Below, piece by piece: positions 44,180 through 56,059 of a stretch of 64,000 nucleotides of DNA (position 1 is its first letter; each line of letters starts with the position of its first letter). This DNA is from Didymella arachidicola (lineage: Eukaryota; Ascomycota; Dothideomycetes; Pleosporales; Didymellaceae): NCBI GenBank assembly GCA_016630955.3, contig CM049988.1:496001-560000 (forward strand), given 5' to 3'. The notes under the pieces were generated by a model. It was not told the origin of the DNA. It did no database searches and saw only the letters and a program-made list of their open reading frames with translations. The position numbers and the translations under genes were made by a program.

Positions 44180-46073
44180 CTACTTGAACGCCCAACTCGC
44201 GAACCTCCCCCTCGGCCGACTCTCCAACACAAGGCACTGATACGGACTACTCATCGGATCGTAATACAAGCCCTCGACCCGCCCGTCCTCTCTGCGGAGA
44301 CACACGTAGTAGAATCCGCTGATAGTAAGTCCGCACCCTGAATCGTCGAAGGCGGCGTGTTCGGCGTCGGGCCAGGGGTTCTGATCCGCGGAGTGGGGGT
44401 CGTGGTCGTGGGTGTAGAAGGCCTCTTCGGGGGGTGGGCGCGGGGTGAAAGAGTCTGGCGCTGGGGCGGGGAGGGTGCCTGTTTTGCTGTCGCGCCGGGA
44501 TGTCATTGATTTGACGAAGCAGCGTTCTTTCCAGCGCATGAGGATCCAGTCTCTGTTCAGGGCTTCCCACCACCGGCGGCTTGTCAGGGCGCGGGCGATG
44601 TCTTGGTCGGGCATGTCGCGGAAGGGGGGCAGTTTGCGCCAGTAGAGGGCGTCGTTTGCGGCGCTGCTTTTGAAGGACTCGGTGAGGAGGGTGTGGGTGT
44701 TGAAGTCGAGGATTTCGCCTTCGAGGTAGGTGGTTATGCTGCTTGTGCGGGTGTACTGGGCGGCGTTGCTGGAGGGGTTGTTCAGCGGGGTTTGGTGCGG
44801 GTGCGAGGGCACGTTGTAGGCTTCCATGGTGGCGGAGAGGGACATTTCGGACCAGTCCACGGCGTGGACGGTGACTTTGACGGGCCACCGGTCCTGCTGC
44901 GGTGGCGGCTGGGCGGGCTCTGCTCGGGGCGGGACGTTGGGGGCGAGGAAGGAGGTCAGACTGCGGGGCGTGGAGTAGCTGGTGCTGAGCCAGGGCCGCG
45001 ACGGCGGAGGGAGCTGGCTGGTGGAGGTAGAAGCAGAAGCAGAAGCAGACGCAGAAGGGGAGGTGGTCGCGTGCTGGCAGCCAGAGAGAACGGCGCCGGG
45101 GGCCAGCCAGGAGGTTTCCTGGGGCGGCGGGATGCCGCAGGTGTCGGTCAGGAAGTCGGCGTACTGTATGCAGAACGAGTCCTTGGCGAGGAAGCCGGCC
45201 TCGAGGGCGCAGTGCAGGCTCTCGTCGACGGAGCTGGCGTGGCGTATGCGCGAGAGGTACTTGACCGTGTGCTCGAGCAGCGGCGCGACGCTGGGCGGCG
45301 GGGCGGCGGGCTGCACGCTGCTGGGCTGGTAGCGCTCGCGGGGGCCGCCCCAGGGGTCCTGGATGCTTCTGCGCAGGCTGCCCGTCTCCGGCTCCCCCTC
45401 TCGCTCCCTGTCGCTGTCCGGCTCCCTCTCGCGGTCGTAGGCGAAGCGCTGCAGGTACTCGCGCGTGCGGGCCGAGAAGCGCGGGTGTCGGCGCACTGCC
45501 TGCAGGATCGCGGTGGAGCGCAGCGAGCGGCGCTCCAGGTCGGCGCCGTCTGCGTAGGGGCTGTCGGCGACATCGAGGGCGCTCGCGTGGGGCGCCCAGT
45601 CGCTCAGCGAGTTCTGCGACGGTATCTGCTCGCCGTACGGGGCCGCGAGGGCCGCGGGGGCAGCGAGGGCACGGGAGCGCCGCTGCTGGACGTGCAGCGT
45701 GCGGGCGTACTGGGCCTGGGTGGAGGCCTCGTGCAGGCGGTTCAGGCGGTCCATGCTGCGTCGCAGGCGGTCGCGGTGGTCGAGGTCGTCTCGCGCGCGT
45801 TCCAACTGGCGCAGGCGCTGCAGGCTCGCATGCGCCTCGCTCACGTCGTCTTCCAGGCCGCCGTCCATGTCGCCGTCGCCGGCGCCGGCCGTCAGCGTGG
45901 CCGCGAGGTTGAGCACGTCGTCGTGGACGGGGCTCTCGAGGCCGCGCAGGGCCGAGGTGAAGGGCGTGGGCTCGCGGTCCTGCGGGCTACGTCAGTCGCA
46001 GACACACGGCGGATGGCGGACGGCGTCCTGGGGCGTCCTGGGGCATCCTCACGGGGCTGTTCGCCGGCGGCAT
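44180..46073 (-). CDS. gid4: GID/CTLH ubiquitin-ligase substrate receptor Gid4 (Vid24)
   Basis: Gid4 recognises N-terminal proline degrons on gluconeogenic enzymes and brings them to the GID E3 ligase when glucose returns. Two exons, 46073-46053 (seven codons, MPPANSP) and 45979-44180, give 606 residues; the 73-nt intron ends CTGAC..CCCGCAG. The receptor beta-barrel lies in the C-terminal 270 residues: VTVHAVDWSEMSLSATMEAYNVP, in two parts with EGEILDFNTHTL, YIFMRWKE-like WILMRWKERCFVKS, and the family signature GLTISGFYYVC followed by GLYYDPMSSPYQCLVLES. The N-terminal 330 residues are disordered and Arg/Asp/Ser-rich, including short SASAS repeats, longer than in yeast but usual for filamentous fungi. 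The long open frame on the other strand is a high-GC shadow. Confidence 0.9.
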
Positions 46074-47495
46074 CCTGCTACCAAAGGTCGCTTCGCGGGC
46101 TTCGCTGCGGCCAGACGGGCGCCATGCAGTGGTGGGGAGTCCAAGGAGCGCCGCACTCGACGACGTTGACGTTTGCACACGCAAAGATGAGACAAGAGCT
46201 TGTCGCAGCCATGGCCTGCCGCTGCCGTGACATGAGCCAGGGCTCGGCCTTTGCAGCAGCCATCGGCGAAACAAAGGCACACGACGTTTCTCCGCCCCTC
46301 TTGTCTGCCCTGCACAGCGCTGTCCTCTGGTCCGTCTCTCGGGGTGGCACATGCACACGTCTGCTTTGAGCCACGCAGCCCCGCTCGTGCTTCCCCAGAT
46401 TCCACCCAACCCTGCCGTCAGTGCCCGTCACAGACTCACAGTGCCCTTCGGTGAACGCCGGAACGCCGGAACGCCAGAACGCCGAGTCCGACTCACACAA
46501 GCACGCAATCGCACCGACAGCTCAGAGCATACAAGTGCAATGGTTTTCATTGATATCAGTTCTAGTCTTTTTCAACCTTCTCAATTAGATTTAGACTGCT
46601 AATGTAGAGAAGCAAGCTTCTGGCTTTGTGATGTTCTACACTGCACCGCAGTGACCAGCGCTCCGGGCACTGGATTTGGTGTCTCTGCTGCCCAGCCATC
46701 GACCAACAACCACAAAAGCGCCGCGCAGGGGGATAGAGTGTCTGCTCCGCATGCAGAGGACCACTCTTCAGCCAGGAGCACGACTGGCATGCTCCTGTCA
46801 CGCCCTTGCGACGCGCTGCTGTGCTTGCTGTCCAATGCCAAACCCGCAGAGACGAGCTATTACAGTGGCACCATCAAGGTGCGTGTATAACTTTTCGTGT
46901 CGACACCCTCATCTCGGCGTCATCCAGCTGGCATTCCATACCAGACCGAGCGGGTAGGAACGTAAACATGATGCGTCCACTCATAAAGCTGGTCTTGCCA
47001 GACTCAATGAAGAGCTCGCACCCAGAACGTTCCGGTCATGACGACATTAAACAAAAAAAAAAAAAAAAAAAAAAAAAAACTCGAAGAAGAGACTCGAGTG
47101 CCCGACTCGATGAAGCCGCGAGGCCATCTGTATCCTTGTCTTCCGTGGTAATGCAAAGCAAATGCGGACCTCCCAGAGATGCAACAAAGAAAGAAGCCCT
47201 TCCGCTGGGGAGGCGTGGTCCATGACGACAAAGAAACGCTCGCTTAAAAAAAATTCAAACAGGTATCAAGTGGACATGTACGGTAAGAGAGGTAAAGAAA
47301 AGGAAAGCAAACGCTCGCTAATGTTGATGAAACGCCGTCCCATGCCTTGCATGTTGTGTGCTGACAACATGTGGTGAATATCGCTGATGTCTCGAACAAG
47401 ACTGTCGAAGGAGATGGTGCGCTCAGGGGACTGGCCAGGTCCGCGCTTCCAAGCATCGACCGAGGGACACGGTATCACAGACCGACGTCTTCTGC
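46074..47495. other. Intergenic: GID4 promoter and 3' flank of the next gene
   Basis: Contains 9-bp GAACGCCG-type repeats at about 46451-46483 and a 27-base A run at 47053-47079. No gene is supported. Confidence 0.45.
47053..47079. repeat. 27-base poly(A) tract
   Basis: An uninterrupted run of A on the + strand, far longer than other homopolymers in the window. No reverse-transcriptase-derived sequence lies upstream, so it is not evidently the tail of a retroelement. Confidence 0.9.
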
Positions 47496-48548
47496 TTAGG
47501 TGAACGCTGCGTACTGTGTCGTGAACCCCGTGTCCCACCCGAACCCTCCGAATCCGCCATGTGCTGCGCTCGACCCGCATTGCTGGGCCAGCACGCTCGG
47601 TAGAGGAAGGCAAGGAATCGGTGCGACTGCCTGGGGCGGGCTGTAGTACCCACTCGTCGAGTTGTAGCATGGCTGGCTGAACGACGGTGTGGGCGACGGC
47701 AGCTGGAAGGGCTCCATGCTTTGTGACGTGCCCATGGTGTTCCAGTACGTGGGTGACTGCTCGCTGCACGTGGTGATGGTCGGGCTAGGCGTCGATGGGA
47801 GTACTCTCCACGAGTCCATCTGAGGCGGCGAGAGGTACTGCGTGGGGGTCCACCAGTTGGCGGCACCAGGCGTGCTGGGCAGGAGAGGAGCAGGACGGAC
47901 AACGTCGACGATCCTCGGGGGAGGAGGCAGGAGCGGCTGGAACAAGCCCATGACAGCAGCCTTGACGTCCTCACCTCGGCCTTCGAGGAGTTCCCCGGCG
48001 CCTTCCTCCTCCATGCCCTCGAGAGCGCGCGCGCCAGTGCGGAAGACGTAGCGGTTGACGGCCTGGACGAAGGCGTCCTGCAGCTTCTTGACCTGCAGCT
48101 CCTTCTCAGCCCAGTCCCATGTGCTGGCAGCGACGTCGACCGAGTAGATGTCCTTGTGGTACTCGACGAGCGCATCAATGGTCTCCTGAGTAAGTTTGAA
48201 TGCAACCTCATGTTGTGAAACCATGTCGACATGTACTACGTAGGCCTCGATGTGGATGAGCTGGTAGTTGAACAGCGCTTCAACCAGGGGATTGGAGTCC
48301 TTGCGCAGTTCCGAGTCTGGGGCCTTGGGGACCATGATAGCGCTCAACGACCAGATGGCGTTCTTCCCGGACAGGAGTTCCGTGAGGCATCGTGTGTGCT
48401 GCTGGACGCTGTTCAAAGGGCGCTTCACTCGGTTGACGCGCTTCAGGGTCTGCGTTAACCATGCTTCGGCCTTGGATGGCAGGACGACGTTGACAGTTGA
48501 GCGTGGCGCAAAAGCAGCAGCCGAGGCGGGTAGTAGCTGGATCGGCAT
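47496..48548 (-). CDS. Hypothetical protein, lineage-specific type
   Basis: A single exon of 350 residues. The N-terminal 200 residues are helical (VNVVLPSKAEAWLTQTLKRV, LLSGKNAIWSLSAIM, FNYQLIHIEAYVVHVDMVSQ, WDWAEKELQVKKLQDAF). The C-terminal 150 are low complexity, rich in Pro, Ser, Gln, Gly and Tyr, ending in FGGFGWDTGFTTQYAAFT. No signal peptide or membrane helix. The start at 48548 is the first ATG in the frame and follows a C/T- and A-rich leader. The composition suggests a nuclear or regulatory protein; no family recognised. Confidence 0.72.
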   Translation of the reverse strand: MPIQLLPASAAAFAPRSTVNVVLPSKAEAWLTQTLKRVNRVKRPLNSVQQHTRCLTELLSGKNAIWSLSAIMVPKAPDSELRKDSNPLVEALFNYQLIHIEAYVVHVDMVSQHEVAFKLTQETIDALVEYHKDIYSVDVAASTWDWAEKELQVKKLQDAFVQAVNRYVFRTGARALEGMEEEGAGELLEGRGEDVKAAVMGLFQPLLPPPPRIVDVVRPAPLLPSTPGAANWWTPTQYLSPPQMDSWRVLPSTPSPTITTCSEQSPTYWNTMGTSQSMEPFQLPSPTPSFSQPCYNSTSGYYSPPQAVAPIPCLPLPSVLAQQCGSSAAHGGFGGFGWDTGFTTQYAAFT

Positions 48549-51500
48549 GGTGATGGTCGGTGCGTTGTGTGGTGCGAGACGACGATATTAGACGGGACGA
48601 AAGAATCAACAGTAAAAGGGAACAAAACGAAAGTAAAAACCGTTGTCTCTGGCGGATATATTTTTTTTTCAGGGCTCGCCGTGGAGGTGGAGAGGAGACA
48701 AGAGGGCGGGCGAATGAGGGGAGGGGCAGGCGAGGTGGGAGGTGGAGGGTAGGGAAGGCTAGTGGTGAGGGTGGCATCTTTCTTAAGAGCAGCAAGCGTC
48801 GATCATGGGTCGCCCGGCGTGGCCACAGTGCCAAAGCATCCCGGCTGGCGTGCATGCACACTGCCCCGTTTTGCTGCACTGCGCACTTAGCCTGCTTAAC
48901 GTGCATACGGCCAGAGTCCGCATCTGCAGGTTTAGTCGGATCTAAGCTGACCTGCACGGAGGCACCGCGTTGCGCACGCGTGGATAGGCGGACGCCCGCG
49001 GACGCCCGCGTACGGGGAGATTTCGACGTCCTACAGAGGGCTGCGGTACGCGAAATGCCACTCTAGGCCATGCAGACGGAGATGACGACCGAAACGGTGC
49101 TTGATCGCTCCAGTGCTACGCTTTTGCGCAATGGGCAAAAGCATAATCGCTGTCAATGATGCCGTTGTACGTGGGGAGTGACCAGCTGAGCAGCGCTCGC
49201 CGCGCCTGCGCATACGAAACGCGCTGAGAACCTGCTTGCTGCACGCAGAGGGCCCAGCAGAGTCATCGAGGACTCAGGAGCCCCCGGCCAGCTGCAGCAG
49301 GCGCCCCTACACGCGATTCCCGCGAGGAGTCCCTTTCTGCACTTGCAGCAGGGCCTCGAGCATCAGCGTGTTGCGATTCCAGAAGCTTACCTCGAGCGTG
49401 CACCGGGAGCACGCGCCACAGCGGCTTTGCTGCCCGTTTGGGCGACGCGGTTCAAGGGAGGACGGCCACGGACGACGAAGCCAGGCCGGCTGCTCGTGGT
49501 GTCTCGAGGGCTTGACGAAAGGTGGGTGTCGTTGAGCTGTGCTTGGCTCTGCTACAGGACGACGTTACTTGAAGCTAGCAATGGGCGCAAGCGGAGCGCC
49601 CAATCACCTGGCGCAGCAGGGATCAGAGCAGGGATGGCATCCACCCAGAAAGCCTCTAAAGAAGCCGCTTCTCATGTGATCGCGTCCAGAGTACCTTCTG
49701 AAATACCTCAGGTGCCATTATCGAGTACCTGCGAGCGCGTACTGAAGCAGCATCTCTGCGCAACAGCAACCTGCTCGAGCAACTTCAGACCGCATCATCG
49801 TGGGATTCAGTCACGCGGAGGCACCGACTCACCGTTGGAGTGGCGCATGACTGCCGACGAGGCTGTGCTCGCAGATCCGGCCGCGCCGACTTCGACATGT
49901 TCGGAGTTGTCCTTGCAGCAGCACCCGACCGATGCTACGGCCGATCATAAACGGGCATGATGAAATTTTCCTGCAGGAGAACATGCCAAAGTGAGAGTCC
50001 GTTTCAGGACTTGTTTGCTGTCCTCAGCGCTGATCTGCCATTGGAACGGATCCCACACTCTCCTCGTCCCTACAGCGGAAGGCCTCCGAGGGCTCGCAGG
50101 CGATTACGCAAGTCCCAGCAGATCAGGGAGCCGGATGCACGGTTGTTCCCATCTTATCGATAGCATTATACATCTGCCATGTTTCAAAACCTGCAAAGCT
50201 CCGCAAAGGACGCTGCGAAACCTGCGCGCTGGATCTGCGGCGCCTGCGCCTCGTTGTAAACGAGTATTGCGGGGCAGTACCCAACACCAGAAGACCGGCT
50301 GTGGCAGACTGACGATGCTGCTTCGCTGGCACTTGATGAGCGCATTCTTGCGGATAGATTGTGCATGTAGGGCATGAACGTAAAGTCGCTCTTTGCTACT
50401 TTCGGACGCTTTCAGCTCGACAGGGGTCTGTTCGGTGATCGCGCTAATGGCCGGCTTCAGGCGGCGTCCGTCTCCACCTCGAACTCTTGCTGCAGGCTTC
50501 ATCCTCACTCACAGAACTCTGAAGGGACGTCTGGCCTCTGCGACGACATCACTATCGTCAGTCTCTGCCCGCAGGTCTACGTTGGTGTGCATGTGCATGC
50601 GCTGACAACAACGCGCCGGCAGCTTCTGAAACGGCGCCGAAGAGCCTGTAGCTTGTGACTCACACAGCCGCCAGCCTGCTTTAGAGGTAGTATTATCCCG
50701 TCAACCGGCTATCAAGAATTTTCGACGCAGTCATGCATGCTTCGTTTTCCTCTATCCACGATTCGCTCTGTTCTCCCGTACAAGGATGAGCCTGTCGTCT
50801 TTCATATCGCCTCACTTACTCTCGAGCTCGTCCTCCGTCACCAACATGAACATCCAACATTTGCAGCAAGCAAGGACAGGCGCATGTCTTCACATGCATG
50901 CTTGATCGCATTGTGGCTGCGAGTGCGGCTTCGCAGCGGTTACACAGTGCGGAGAACGAAAGTCGCGCAAGCAACTGCAAGCCTTCTTGCTCGTACTGAG
51001 CCCTCGGAACGGCACGCTTATGAAAGGAGTACCTGTTCACATGCAGGACACACCGTTCACGGCCATGAAGCCATTCTCACCCGTATATGTTTCAGTCTGT
51101 CTGGACGGCAACGTCTTAGTGCTCCCCGTTGTCTCCCAGTCACCAGCCTTCGACGAATGCCCTCGACGCACTCGTCACCACACAGAAATGTAGATGTAGC
51201 TCACACAGAATCGGGAAGTTGTTGAGAACCAGCGGGACCAGGGGTCCAGGTTCGGGTGAGTACACAGTAGGATTGTGGTAAGATCCTCCGTGCCTAGGGC
51301 CTAAGATTTGGTCTGGCCATCCGGGAAGAGGTGATGGTGTGTCGATGTTGCCGCCCTATGGATCCTTGAACGGCAACCCTGGGCGTCCGGGGACACGGGA
51401 GTTCACCACCTTAGATCGACACTCGCAATCACTTGCATGAGCCATCCACTTCAGGAGATATTCAGACGAGAATGTGAGAGCTAAGCGATCGGGGAGTGCG

Positions 51501-53096
51501 GAAGATGAGGTAGCTCGGTAACCTTGGACGAACCACCCTGTGCTTGGCGATGGCAGGCACGAGCATAGAGCTGTTGATGAGGCTTGCAGACGTCGACAAC
51601 ATCGTCCAAGCCTTACTGTGCCATTGTACCATATTCCACGGCTCAGATCGCTGCCGTATAGTGCTCGAGCACGATCCAACACTGCTCAACGTTGGCGCTT
51701 CGCAAAACATGCCATTGTTTGGCACCCACCTGCACCCAGGATCATGGTATCGCTTGCAACAACGGCCTTAATCCTCTTGATCCTTCGCTATGCATTGCTC
51801 AATACCGCGTCACTCGCAGGCTGTGCATGCGGAAGCCAAAACCTGGACTCGAGACTTGTCTAGGCCACAAGCAAGCACCGGCGGCGAGACTTCGACACAA
51901 GCGCGTGTCAGAGAAGAAGGGATGTGAGAACGTCCACGGCGAGAAGATTGCAACATGCAGTGCGGTTTACAATGGAGATTCGTTCATTCAGCTTTAGGCA
52001 GCATTGCTTTTGTCTTGGTCGGACTATGTCAACGGCCCTACTCGAGCATTCTCGGTCGCTCGTGGACCGTGACTGTCAAATAGGAAACAAATAATATCGG
52101 TCCATTTATCAGCAGCAGATCAAAAAGAACATTCACACATGCTATTTACTATACATAGGAAGGCCCGAGGAGCATGAACTCCGTCTGATCCGCATCTAAT
52201 TATGGCCGAGATAATGACTAGAGTCACTAGACAAACGTCTGTCACTAACAGCCCGTAATCAACTTGAGGTAACATCTATTACGACTTCAAATGGCATACG
52301 AAGGGACAGCCTGACAGAGCTCGAATATCGAGAGTCGTCGTACATATCGCCGCACAGCTGGGTGAACTTCTTCCTGTGCCGACGGAAGCCTCGGACGAGA
52401 ACACGTGTTTACTATTTTCGGTCATCGGCTCTCCCGGGTAATTTGGATCATACTCGGCAGCCTGTGGGACAGCGCAACGCATCTGCCGTCCAAATCACAA
52501 CTGCCGATATCATGCTCGTTGCACAAGATTTCGCTATTAAGACCAATACCGTCGGCAGTTCACGGAAGGAACACCACGGAAAACACGGGGTTATAATCAC
52601 GTTCGTCGCCGTACATCGCAGTGAGGAAAAGAAAATCATCTCGCTGTGGTGTTGTGTACACACGGCACAACAGCTGTTGCAAATCTGTAATAAATGCATT
52701 GTGGAGAGCCGTTGGAAGCGCAGGAGGCTGTAGCGCACGCGAAGTGAGACCCCGATGAGAGCGCGATGTGATATTTCGTGGTGTTGAGGAGTTCCATCCA
52801 ATTGCCCTGCGCCCCCGGATCGCTCCACACGCGCCAAACCCGCAAAGGAAGCCACGGCTCCACAGCATCATCATTGGAAACGTACAACCTCATTTCACAA
52901 CTGCCGACGCTCTCAAGCGTTACGTAGCCCAACACGATGCCGGATGGAGACCGAAGTAGGCATGACGCTGGGTGTCAGACCTCACCCGATCGGTGGCTAC
53001 AAATAACATGACGCCTCGGAAACTTAAGGCAGCAATGTACTATCTCTTTTTTTGCTAAACGTTCAGCTTTCAGTGCTCGTGTTGAAATCCCAAACA
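48549..53096. other. 4.5-kb gene-poor interval
   Basis: The largest empty stretch. It holds the promoter of the 48548 gene (left, with CT-rich sequence near 48660-48760) and that of the P450 (right). Open frames up to 205 codons (49343-49960) look like chance high-GC frames. Minus-strand frames at 52935-52279 read briefly like protein but carry several stops and may be a remnant. No tRNA or transposon ends seen. Confidence 0.4.
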
Positions 53097-54778
53097 ATGC
53101 TCATTAACGAGGTCTTACAGCTGCTGATACGGTATTGGCCTATTGTGCTGGTATCTGTTGTTGCAGGCCACTTGATCAGCAACAAGTACTGGAAGGGGCT
53201 CAATAAGTATCCTGGGCCTACATTAGCAGCATACACCAATTGGTGGAGGCTACGAGATGTGTCGAAAAGAAACCATCAATGGACAACGATTGCTCTGCAC
53301 CGTGAACACGGCGACATCGTCAGACTTGGACCCAATGTCCTTTCTTTCGCGGACCCCAGGGTCATCAAACAGATTTATGGATTGAACAAGGGTTTCATCA
53401 AGGTATGTTCTCATAAATCTTTGGCTTGAACATGGGCTGAAGGTTCGCAGTCGGACTTCTATCCAGTGCAGGGCGCTGTAGCGAACGGCAAGCCTCTGCT
53501 CTCCTTGTTTTCCACGACCGATGAGGATTTCCACGCCAAATATCGTCGTTGCGTCAACAATGTCTTCTCAATGAGCTCACTGGTCAACTACGAACCTCTG
53601 GTCAACACTACGCTTACCTACTGGCTCGACAAGACCGAGGCGATGTTTGCCAATACTGGCACAAGCTGCAACTTCAGCCAGTGGCTGCAGTTCTTCGCTT
53701 TCGACGTCATCGGCGACTTGACCTGGAGCAAACGCCTCGGCTTCGTGGAGGAAAACAAGGACGTCGATAACATCATCGGCTTCTTGGGCAAGTTCTTCGA
53801 CTACGTCGCACCCGTAAGTTTACCTTCTTTAACAGCACCCAAACCTTGCTCACCCTATCCAAGGTCGGGCAGATGCCCATTCTTGACCGCATCCTCTGGA
53901 AGAACCCCATCAGCCTTTTCGCGCAGCGCATCGGGCTCGACAAGCGCATCCACCCCGTCACTCTCTTCGCGCTCTCCCGCTCCAACGAACGCGCCCAGCA
54001 AATCTCGAAAATCAAGCAGTTTGGGCTCTCAGACGATGAGCGCGCAAACCCGCGCGGCGTCGATCTGCTCTCCAAATTCGCGCAGGCCTCGCATGACCAC
54101 GACTTCATGGACGACAACCGCATCTTGTCCACCTGCACCTCCATGATCTTTGCTGGCAGCGAGACGACCGCCATCAGCCTGTCCGCCGTCTTCTACTTTC
54201 TCGTCAAGCACCCACGCGTATATAAGAAACTGATGCAAGAGCTCGACGACGCAGTCGCGAACGGCACCATCGAAGAGCGGGACGACAAAACCGTCTCCTG
54301 GCCCGAAGCCCAGAAACTCCCCTACCTCGATGCCGTCATCCAGGAGTCATTCCGCCTGCACCCCGCCCCCGGTCTGTCCCTCGAGCGCGTCGTACCGAAG
54401 GCCGGCATGAAGATAGCCGATGAGTTTATCCCCGGCGGCACGGTCATTGGCTGCAACCCATGGATGATCCACCGGCGCCCTGAGGTCTTCGGGTCCGATG
54501 TAGACACATTCCAACCTGAGCGCTGGCTTGACGCGAGCCCGGAGAAGCTGAAGGAGATGAAAGGTTGCATGCTGCAATTTGGCGCGGGCGCACGCACTTG
54601 CATTGGCAAGAATATCAGCCTACTGGAGATCTACAAGCTGGTTCCTAGTTTCCTCCGAAGGTTTGAGATTGAGCTTGAGTACCCGGGGGCCGAGTGGAAG
54701 ACACATAATGCGTGGTTTGTGACGCAGAAGAACTTCAACGCGCGGTTTAGGCCGAGGGTAGCGAAGGTGGAGACATGA
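53097..54778 (+). CDS. Cytochrome P450 monooxygenase (pisatin-demethylase-like group)
   Basis: Three exons, 53097-53402, 53451-53813 and 53864-54778, give 527 residues with phase-0 introns of 48 and 50 nt. A membrane anchor is at residues 5-25 (VLQLLIRYWPIVLVSVVAGH). Then come the proline-rich hinge KYPGPTLAAYT, the I-helix oxygen-activation motif FAGSETTA near 321, the K-helix ExxR (ESFRLHP) near 384, a PERW (FQPERWLD), and the heme loop FGAGARTCIGKN near 463 with the cysteine ligand. It would act at the endoplasmic reticulum with NADPH-P450 reductase. The overall pattern is like the CYP57/pisatin demethylase type; the substrate is unknown. No biosynthetic cluster partner is seen next to it. 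Confidence 0.92.
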
Positions 54779-54894
54779 GTCGTCGCAGATGAGGAAAACC
54801 TCTGTAGTTAGTCGTGCGTTCAAGCGTTTCCAAAGTAAATCATTCCTCTGCCTGTCTACCAGAATAGCACCGCGCATGTGTATGCACAGGTGCT

Positions 54895-55732
54895 CTATTT
54901 CCCAATTGCGTCAAAGGCATAGTTTCGAGCCTTACCCGTCTCTCTCACCCTCCATTCCTCGATATACCCTTCCACCTCCTTACACTTATTATCCCTCCCC
55001 TCCACCGGTTCGCCCCACGTTCCCCAATACGGCACGACCCCCGTCCACGTCCCCTCGACCAGCGCCTGGTTCTTCAAATCCGCGCGGTCGTCGCTCGGTC
55101 CACCGTCTCTAATCTTCGCGCTCGCAGACACGATCCTTACTCTCAGTATCGACGTCGACTTCAGCTCTGCTTTTGTTGGAGGGTTTCTGCTCTTGGACCA
55201 CCGGTCTGGCAGGAGATTGTCGGTGATGCGCTGCATGGCGTACAGTGCCTCGCCCTCGTCGGTGACGAGGGAGGCATAGCCGTAGCAGATGGCTGAGCGG
55301 TAGTTGCAGGAGTTGTGGAAGGGGGCGAGGGCCAGGACAATGCCGTCGAGAAGGGTTGCACTGACGGTGATGGGAAGACCTTCGGAGGTGTTGCAGGGTT
55401 CTTGGGATTTGCGGAAGAGGCGGCCTGAGACATAGCCGTGGATGTACAGGTCCTGTGCAGTAGTATTTGCGTCCGCGCTTTGTTCGGAGAAATTGCCTGT
55501 GCAGCCTAGCATGGGTAAGACGACAGGAAAAGGGTGCTCAGGGTCGTTGAAGGAGACGTGCAGGACGGGACAAGTGTCAATGAGTGTATGGATTGTTGCA
55601 TAGTCGTATTTGCCTGCCAGATGTGAGTGTTAACCCCCATGTGAAACCCTTTCACGTCTCGTTACCTCTGTTGGCCAGTCGACCAAGCTTATTGACCGTC
55701 GTCGTGGGGTACTCAGGTGATGCCATTGTCAT
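54895..55732 (-). CDS. Pyridoxamine-phosphate-oxidase-like FMN-binding protein
   Basis: Two exons, 55732-55666 and 55613-54895, give 261 residues; the 52-nt intron splits R|G.. in the leader. The N-terminus TTTVNKLGRLANRGKYDYAT and the following TCPVLHVSFNDPEHPFPV, then YIHGYVSGRL and NYRSAICYGYASLV, match the flavin-nucleotide-binding, split-barrel proteins related to nitroimidazole-resistance (NimA-like) proteins. The tail has VVPYWGTWGEPV typical of fungal members. Likely an FMN-dependent cytosolic protein; reaction unknown. It converges with the P450 gene, 116 bp apart. Confidence 0.82.
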
Positions 55733-56059
55733 TTGACTTAACGTTGATGCCTGCACCTCACTTATAGCTTTTGCTTATATCTAAGGGTTTTAAGACTACT
55801 CTCAACACGTGACGTGAATGAGAATCATGGCAGTACTTTGCGAGGATGTACATGTACGTATGGAGTCGGGTTAGGAACCATTTGCATCGAGGTGCGGAGG
55901 TGGTAATCGTTTGATGCTGATTGGCTGCATTAGCTTGCTCGGATTCAAGACACGAGCGTTTGCAGCGTGTATGTAGCATCATGTCGAGTGTGCAACGATG
56001 GACACTCGCTATGATATTGGATACTACAGGATAGATCCGGATGGCACGGGAAACCGTGC

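Noticed and set aside
44603..46369. 588-codon + strand frame opposite GID4
   Set aside because: Antisense of a high-GC gene, Gly/Arg/Val-rich with no motif; GID4 on the other strand has clear family signatures.
49343..49960. 205-codon + strand frame
   Set aside because: No ATG-context support, no motif and low-complexity high-GC composition; probably chance.
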